A stretch of 17,271 nucleotides of DNA from an uncultured Bacteroidales bacterium. Its GTDB lineage: Bacteria > Bacteroidota > Bacteroidia > Bacteroidales > UBA932. Location of the stretch: assembly GCA_946415795.1 (NCBI GenBank), contig CAMKTW010000011.1, positions 1-17,271 on the forward strand, written 5' to 3'. Both the position numbers and the translations under genes were made by a program. The notes beneath the pieces are model-generated. The model ran no database searches and was not told where the DNA came from. It saw only the letters and a program-made list of their open reading frames with translations. Shown here piece by piece: positions 15,101 through 17,271 of this stretch; the stretch's first letter is position 1, and every line of letters begins with the position of its first letter.

Positions 15101-15319
15101 GTTGACCCAGTACCAGTAAACCGCCAGCTTCATATCATCCGGCTTCTGGAACCCCTTCTGGATGGTCTTGAAAGACTCGTTGGGGCCAAAAGCCGTAGGA
15201 TCCTTGTATTTGGTTATTGAAGATGTGTTGTGGGAACAACTGGTAGCGGTATTTGCCAGGGCAAGTGCGCCCACAGCTAAAGCCGCCGTTACTAAGAACG
15301 CGATATACGATTGCTTCAT
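12113..15319 (-). CDS. GH106-like glycoside hydrolase lipoprotein (putative alpha-L-rhamnosidase)
   Basis: The 1068-residue protein has an N-terminal signal ending in a plausible lipobox (TATS before C28), so it is probably a lipoprotein of the periplasm or outer membrane. Residues about 55-160 match the opening of the GH106 family: LAVYWYWVNDNISKEGVVKDLQAM, FNCPGWSQSGGPWVKPEQSMRYLD. Within the barrel region lie KVVVEDSYETGGMDW, WLECYGHWGFPGEF, WAESCTSGGPVFSRYP and LHLYIQQPYEDRNPG. The last 150 residues look like a GH2-type carbohydrate-binding beta-sandwich (NVMVMAKVKVNGKEMGGAWTSPF). GH106 enzymes remove alpha-L-rhamnose from plant glycans, but subfamily specificity cannot be read here. No SusC/SusD genes are in view. 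A TAAATTTG box is 31 nt upstream. Its 3' end overlaps the his promoter. Confidence 0.85.
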   Translation of the reverse strand: MKQSYIAFLVTAALAVGALALANTATSCSHNTSSITKYKDPTAFGPNESFKTIQKGFQKPDDMKLAVYWYWVNDNISKEGVVKDLQAMKSVGINRAFIGNVTADLPWGDIQIFTPEWWEVMHTALKTASELGIEIGIFNCPGWSQSGGPWVKPEQSMRYLDCVDKTIEADGGKVTVTLDKVAPDAMADVKVIAYPAIESSSVKATVVKQNGERSETLFEGESGESYKSLIITPNAGTAIITKGELQAKSGDSWEKLLDIDIDRSNPSVNVGYLPYAPLVVALPETGAHTFRLILEQPGTGVLNVELTTRAMVERFAEKTLGKMFQTPLPMWDAYMWPVQPEAPPASCIDPAKVIDLTDKMDGDVLNWDAPKGRWTISRLAMRTTGQTNAPASPEGTGLEIDKMSKELIQYHFDNFIGEILRRIPADDRKTFKVVVEDSYETGGMDWTDDMADSFVEKYGYDPTPYLPVLSGKVVSSRDISDRFLWDLRRLIADRVAYDYVAGLREASHKVGLSTWLECYGHWGFPGEFLMYGGQSDEVAGEFWSEGSLGDIENRAASSCAHIYGKRKVWAESCTSGGPVFSRYPRIMKQRLDRFFTEGINSTLLHLYIQQPYEDRNPGVDAWFGNEFNRKNIWFSHMDVFGRYIKRCNLMLQQGLYVADAAYFIGEDAPKMTGVTDPALPDGYSFDYINAEVLIRDAVMKDGRLTLPDGMNYGVLVLPRQQTMRPEVLARIKQLVSDGLTVLGPAPEASPSLKGYPDADDEVRKHAGELWGSNQRQAVQYGFGTVYADGVSIAKVFEEKGIEPDFLVKDNPGAQIKFIHRHLDKGDIYFVSNQAALPVEFNAVFRVSGRAPQLWNPLTGEIRALPQFEDNGTSTTVLLKLRDLESSFVVFCDQKPEGRGYKENYPSETELCELAEGWTVTFDAARRGPEGKISFDALFDWAASGDDSIKYYSGAAQYRNQFEITDLPDSDIYIDLGNVMVMAKVKVNGKEMGGAWTSPFRVNITDALKKGINTVEVEVVNNWQNRIIGDMRLPEKDRKVWMTVNPWSAESPLQPSGLLGPVKIIAYRL

Positions 15320-15349
15320 TGAAAATTAAAAAAATGTGTGATGTTCCGG

Positions 15350-15357
15350 CAAATTTA
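15350..15357 (-). promoter_or_regulatory. Putative -7 box of the GH106-like gene
   Basis: Minus-strand TAAATTTG fits TAnnTTTG and would give a 5' UTR of about 25 nt. A GTTC 19 nt further upstream is a weak -33 match. The call rests mainly on the -7 box and its distance from the ATG. Confidence 0.55.
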
Positions 15358-15427
15358 GGATAATACCGCGCTCTATGAACCGGCACCAAAACAGTATTAT
15401 CAACAAGTTATTAAAGGGGTGCAGTTG

Positions 15428-15520
15428 CTAACCCAGGTAATCGAGAAGTTCAGAGGGGGTGTCTATCAGCGTCTTGGCGCCTGCGGCTTCGAGTGCGGCA
15501 CGGCGGCGGAAACCCCAGGT
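15428..15520 (-). pseudogene. Detached C-terminal fragment of a HAD phosphatase gene
   Basis: This stretch reads as 30 codons plus a stop, TWGFRRRAALEAAGAKTLID followed by TPSELLDYLG, a normal C-terminus for a phosphoglycolate-phosphatase-like protein. Its first 60 nt repeat the end of the intact HAD gene (15652-15711) with only three differences, all synonymous. The last 10 codons diverge from the intact gene's NPKELLSFI. No start codon or N-terminal part is attached. It is a remnant of a second allele or of an earlier end of the same gene. Confidence 0.75.
15461..15520. repeat. 60-bp direct repeat, unit 1 (HAD gene end)
   Basis: It is 57 of 60 identical to 15652-15711, in the same orientation with a 191-bp offset. 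Differences fall at repeat positions 13, 34 and 46, all third codon positions in the minus-strand HAD frame. Confidence 0.9.
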
Positions 15521-15532
15521 CTTTATAATACT

Positions 15533-15545
15533 GGGGCGCTGCCCC
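15533..15545. repeat. GC-rich palindrome between the duplicated HAD ends
   Basis: GGGGC-GCT-GCCCC is a perfect 5-bp hairpin in a 131-bp spacer (15521-15651) that also contains CGCC-TGCT-GGCG at 15604-15615. The palindrome followed by AAACCCCGCC resembles short dispersed repeats common between bacterial genes. Neither strand has a U-tract after the hairpin, so I do not call a terminator. Whether the spacer is a mobile repeat needs other genomic copies. Confidence 0.5.
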
Positions 15546-15621
15546 AAACCCCGCCGCTTCGGGCTGGCTATTCTGCTAATCCGCCCACACGCCCTACGCT
15601 ATCGCCTGCTGGCGATTATTA

Positions 15622-16281
15622 TCATATGAAAGATAGTAGCTCTTTTGGATTGTCTATCAGCGTTTTGGCGCCTGCGGCTTCGAGCGCGGCACGGCGTCGG
15701 AAACCCCAGGTACATAAAATGTAATCCAGGGCGGAGCGCTCGGCGCTCTGGATATCTACCTCACAATCACCAATGTATAATATCTGGGCTCTGCCCAGAC
15801 CCGCCGCTCCGCTGTTGCGGATGGCATCGTCTATGATACCGGGTTCGGGCTTGAGGGGGCCGCCGGGTTTCTGTCCCTCCACCGCCGCCCAGCGGATGTC
15901 GGGATAAAAATGGGGTACCAGGATCTTTGCCCCGTCGTCAAACTTGTTGGAGGCCACGGCAATGGTTATTCCCCGGTCCTGCAATTCCTCCAGCAATTCC
16001 GGCATCCCTTCATAGGGCCGGGTCTCGCGAGCCAGATTCGCGCGATAGTATTTCAGATAAACATCCCGGGCAGAATCCACAAAGGCATCGTCCGCAGCCT
16101 TCTCGACAGGAAGGGAGCGCTTTATCAACATCCTGCTGCCGTCGCCCACAAACCGCTCATAATCAGAAAGTTCCCAGGCAGGCAACCCAAAATGGTCCAG
16201 CATCTCGTTGCAGGCGCTGCCAATGCCTCCGATAGTGTTCAGCAGCGTTCCGTCCAAGTCAAATATCAGAAGTCTCTTCAT
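15622..16281 (-). CDS. HAD-family phosphatase, phosphoglycolate-phosphatase-like
   Basis: The 219-residue protein has the HAD motifs in order: nucleophile D8 and D10 in LLIFDLDGTLLNT, a Thr/Ser motif II with AVASNKFDDGA, a Lys in the following region, and YIGDCEVDIQSAERS as motif III/IV. A helical cap lies at about 15-85. Size and the C-terminal CTWGFRRRAALEAAGAKTLIDNPKELL pattern fit Gph/PGPase-type enzymes that hydrolyse phosphoglycolate or similar small phosphates. The frame is open upstream to 16452, but the ATG at 16281 begins just before the first motif and is preceded by a TATTTTTG box. It is divergent from the ATPase gene. Its last 60 coding bases up to NPKELL are duplicated downstream at 15461-15520. 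Confidence 0.9.
   Translation of the reverse strand: MKRLLIFDLDGTLLNTIGGIGSACNEMLDHFGLPAWELSDYERFVGDGSRMLIKRSLPVEKAADDAFVDSARDVYLKYYRANLARETRPYEGMPELLEELQDRGITIAVASNKFDDGAKILVPHFYPDIRWAAVEGQKPGGPLKPEPGIIDDAIRNSGAAGLGRAQILYIGDCEVDIQSAERSALDYILCTWGFRRRAALEAAGAKTLIDNPKELLSFI
15652..15711. repeat. 60-bp direct repeat, unit 2 (inside the HAD gene)
   Basis: This unit encodes TWGFRRRAALEAAGAKTLID within the intact HAD gene and pairs with unit 1 at 15461-15520. Recombination between the units would delete 191 bp and leave an intact gene ending in DTPSELLDYLG. Confidence 0.9.
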
Positions 16282-16290
16282 ATGTAGCGG

Positions 16291-16298
16291 CAAAAATA
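16291..16298 (-). promoter_or_regulatory. Putative -7 box of the HAD phosphatase gene
   Basis: Minus-strand TATTTTTG fits TAnnTTTG, with TTTTG 22 nt further upstream. It is 10 nt before the HAD ATG, so the transcript would be nearly leaderless. The divergent ATPase gene starts at 16313, so its own promoter must overlap the HAD gene or lie within it; I see no clear box for it. Confidence 0.45.
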
Positions 16299-16312
16299 GT
16301 AATTTTACGGCT

Positions 16313-17271
16313 ATGAATTCCAAAACTCTGATTTCGCTGAAGGGCGCGGTTATATCCAACCCGCTGCGCAGACTGTCGGCCCCGGTCGATTTTGAATTGC
16401 GCGAAGGGGAGCACATCGCCCTTATCGGCCCTAACGGCAGCGGCAAGAGCACCCTTCTGGAGATGATCCGGGGCGGCTTTTACCTGCGGGAAGGGACGCT
16501 GCGACACAATCTTGACGACGAATCGTACCGGGCCATCCGCACCGTGGAATTTGACAACGCCTACTCCACCAGCGAGACACAATACTACTATCAGCAGCGC
16601 TGGCAGTCGTTTGAACGCGAGGCGGCGCCGCTGGCGGGAAGTCTTCTTGAACCTGCGTCCCCTGACGGTTCTGAGGAGCAATCTGCTGATGCAGAGACTG
16701 ATTGTCAAAACGATACACCTCAAAGTAATCTATTCTGGAGGCAACGGCTGTTCGATATCCTGAACATCACTCCGCTGCTTTCCAAAGAGATCATCACCCT
16801 GTCCAGCGGTGAACTCAGGCGGTTCTCCATTGCGAGGGCCCTGCTCAAACGGCCCCAGGTGCTGGTGATGGAGAGCCCTTTCATAGGTCTCGACCCTCCT
16901 ACCAGGAAGATTCTCTGCGACCTGATGAGCCAGCTGGCATCCTCGCTGGGCATAAGTTTCATAATAACCCTGACCTCTGCCGACCAGATTCCTCCGGTGA
17001 TTACGCACGTGTACTTTATGGAAAATGGCCGGGTCTCCAAAAAGTACTCATCAGAGGAGGCTCGCCTTGCCGGGCAGAACCTCCGCATAAAAGAGGTGCT
17101 CCCTGACAGTCGGTCGGTCCCCACCCTCCTTAACGCCGGTCTCACCCGCTTTCATGCTTCGGTCGATTCTGCCCTGCAAGTCGAAACACGCAGCGGCCAC
17201 CTCAGTTTTTGGATTGGGTCAGAAACAGGCACCGGGACCCTGTTACTTCCCCAATTGCGTGAAACACAGCG
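16313..17271 (+). CDS. Soluble ABC-type ATPase with degenerate Walker B, C-terminus outside the window
   Basis: At least 319 residues are visible from the ATG at 16313. The first ABC domain has Walker A GPNGSGKST near residues 39-47, signature LSSGELRRFSIARALL, and a Walker B region reading VLVMESPFIGLD, where the usual D-E pair is E-S. A low-complexity acidic stretch (about 108-137, SLLEPASPDGSEEQSADAETD) sits between Walker A and the signature. There are no membrane helices. After the D-loop the chain continues beyond one domain, as in the twin-ABC ModF-like ATPases, so a second ABC domain probably follows past the window edge. The role of such proteins is uncertain; a molybdate link is only by name. 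It is divergent from the HAD gene. Confidence 0.82.
   Translation, partial: MNSKTLISLKGAVISNPLRRLSAPVDFELREGEHIALIGPNGSGKSTLLEMIRGGFYLREGTLRHNLDDESYRAIRTVEFDNAYSTSETQYYYQQRWQSFEREAAPLAGSLLEPASPDGSEEQSADAETDCQNDTPQSNLFWRQRLFDILNITPLLSKEIITLSSGELRRFSIARALLKRPQVLVMESPFIGLDPPTRKILCDLMSQLASSLGISFIITLTSADQIPPVITHVYFMENGRVSKKYSSEEARLAGQNLRIKEVLPDSRSVPTLLNAGLTRFHASVDSALQVETRSGHLSFWIGSETGTGTLLLPQLRETQ

Noticed and set aside
15533..15545. The GGGGC-GCT-GCCCC hairpin as a terminator for the HAD gene
   Set aside because: No U-tract follows on either strand.

Overview
The window looks like a chromosomal segment of a Bacteroidota bacterium, most likely a Bacteroidales relative of moderately high GC. The main evidence is promoter type: several gene starts are preceded by the Bacteroidota -7 box TAnnTTTG, in two cases with a TTG or TTTG box exactly 19 nt upstream. 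The gene forms agree: a bifunctional HisB without the enterobacterial zinc cysteines, a GH106-type lipoprotein, and a twin-ABC-like ATPase.

Layout. (1) 1-811, minus: the N-terminal 270 residues of a secreted protein resembling clan GH-D glycosidases. (2) 928-3464, plus: four overlapping genes (AbrB-like regulator, acyltransferase-3 membrane protein, YbaK/EbsC deacylase, MenG/UbiE methyltransferase) behind one clear promoter. (3) 3473-12119, minus: a complete histidine operon read right to left: promoter, hisL leader peptide, attenuator, hisG, hisD, hisC, hisB, hisH, hisA, hisF, hisIE, then a Gate-domain membrane protein linked to the end. (4) 12113-15319, minus: a large GH106-like lipoprotein whose last codons overlap the his promoter. 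(5) 15428-15711: two 60-bp direct repeats that duplicate the C-terminal coding end of the HAD phosphatase at 15622-16281. (6) 16313 to the end, plus: a partial ATPase gene divergent from the HAD gene.

The eight his genes encode every enzyme from PRPP and ATP to histidine. Control appears to be layered. Upstream there is a textbook ribosome-mediated attenuator: a 17-residue leader peptide with five His codons, a possible antiterminator strand beginning in its stop codon, and a terminator with a U-tract. Within the operon, three copies of an approximately 86-bp structured repeat, all in the same orientation, lie before hisG, between hisB and hisH, and between hisA and hisF. Their hairpins show compensatory base changes. 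The copies before hisG and hisH also carry a second inverted repeat with exactly 32 nt between its arms, ending 6-8 nt before the start codon. I regard the attenuator, the repeats and the duplicated HAD gene end as the most interesting items.
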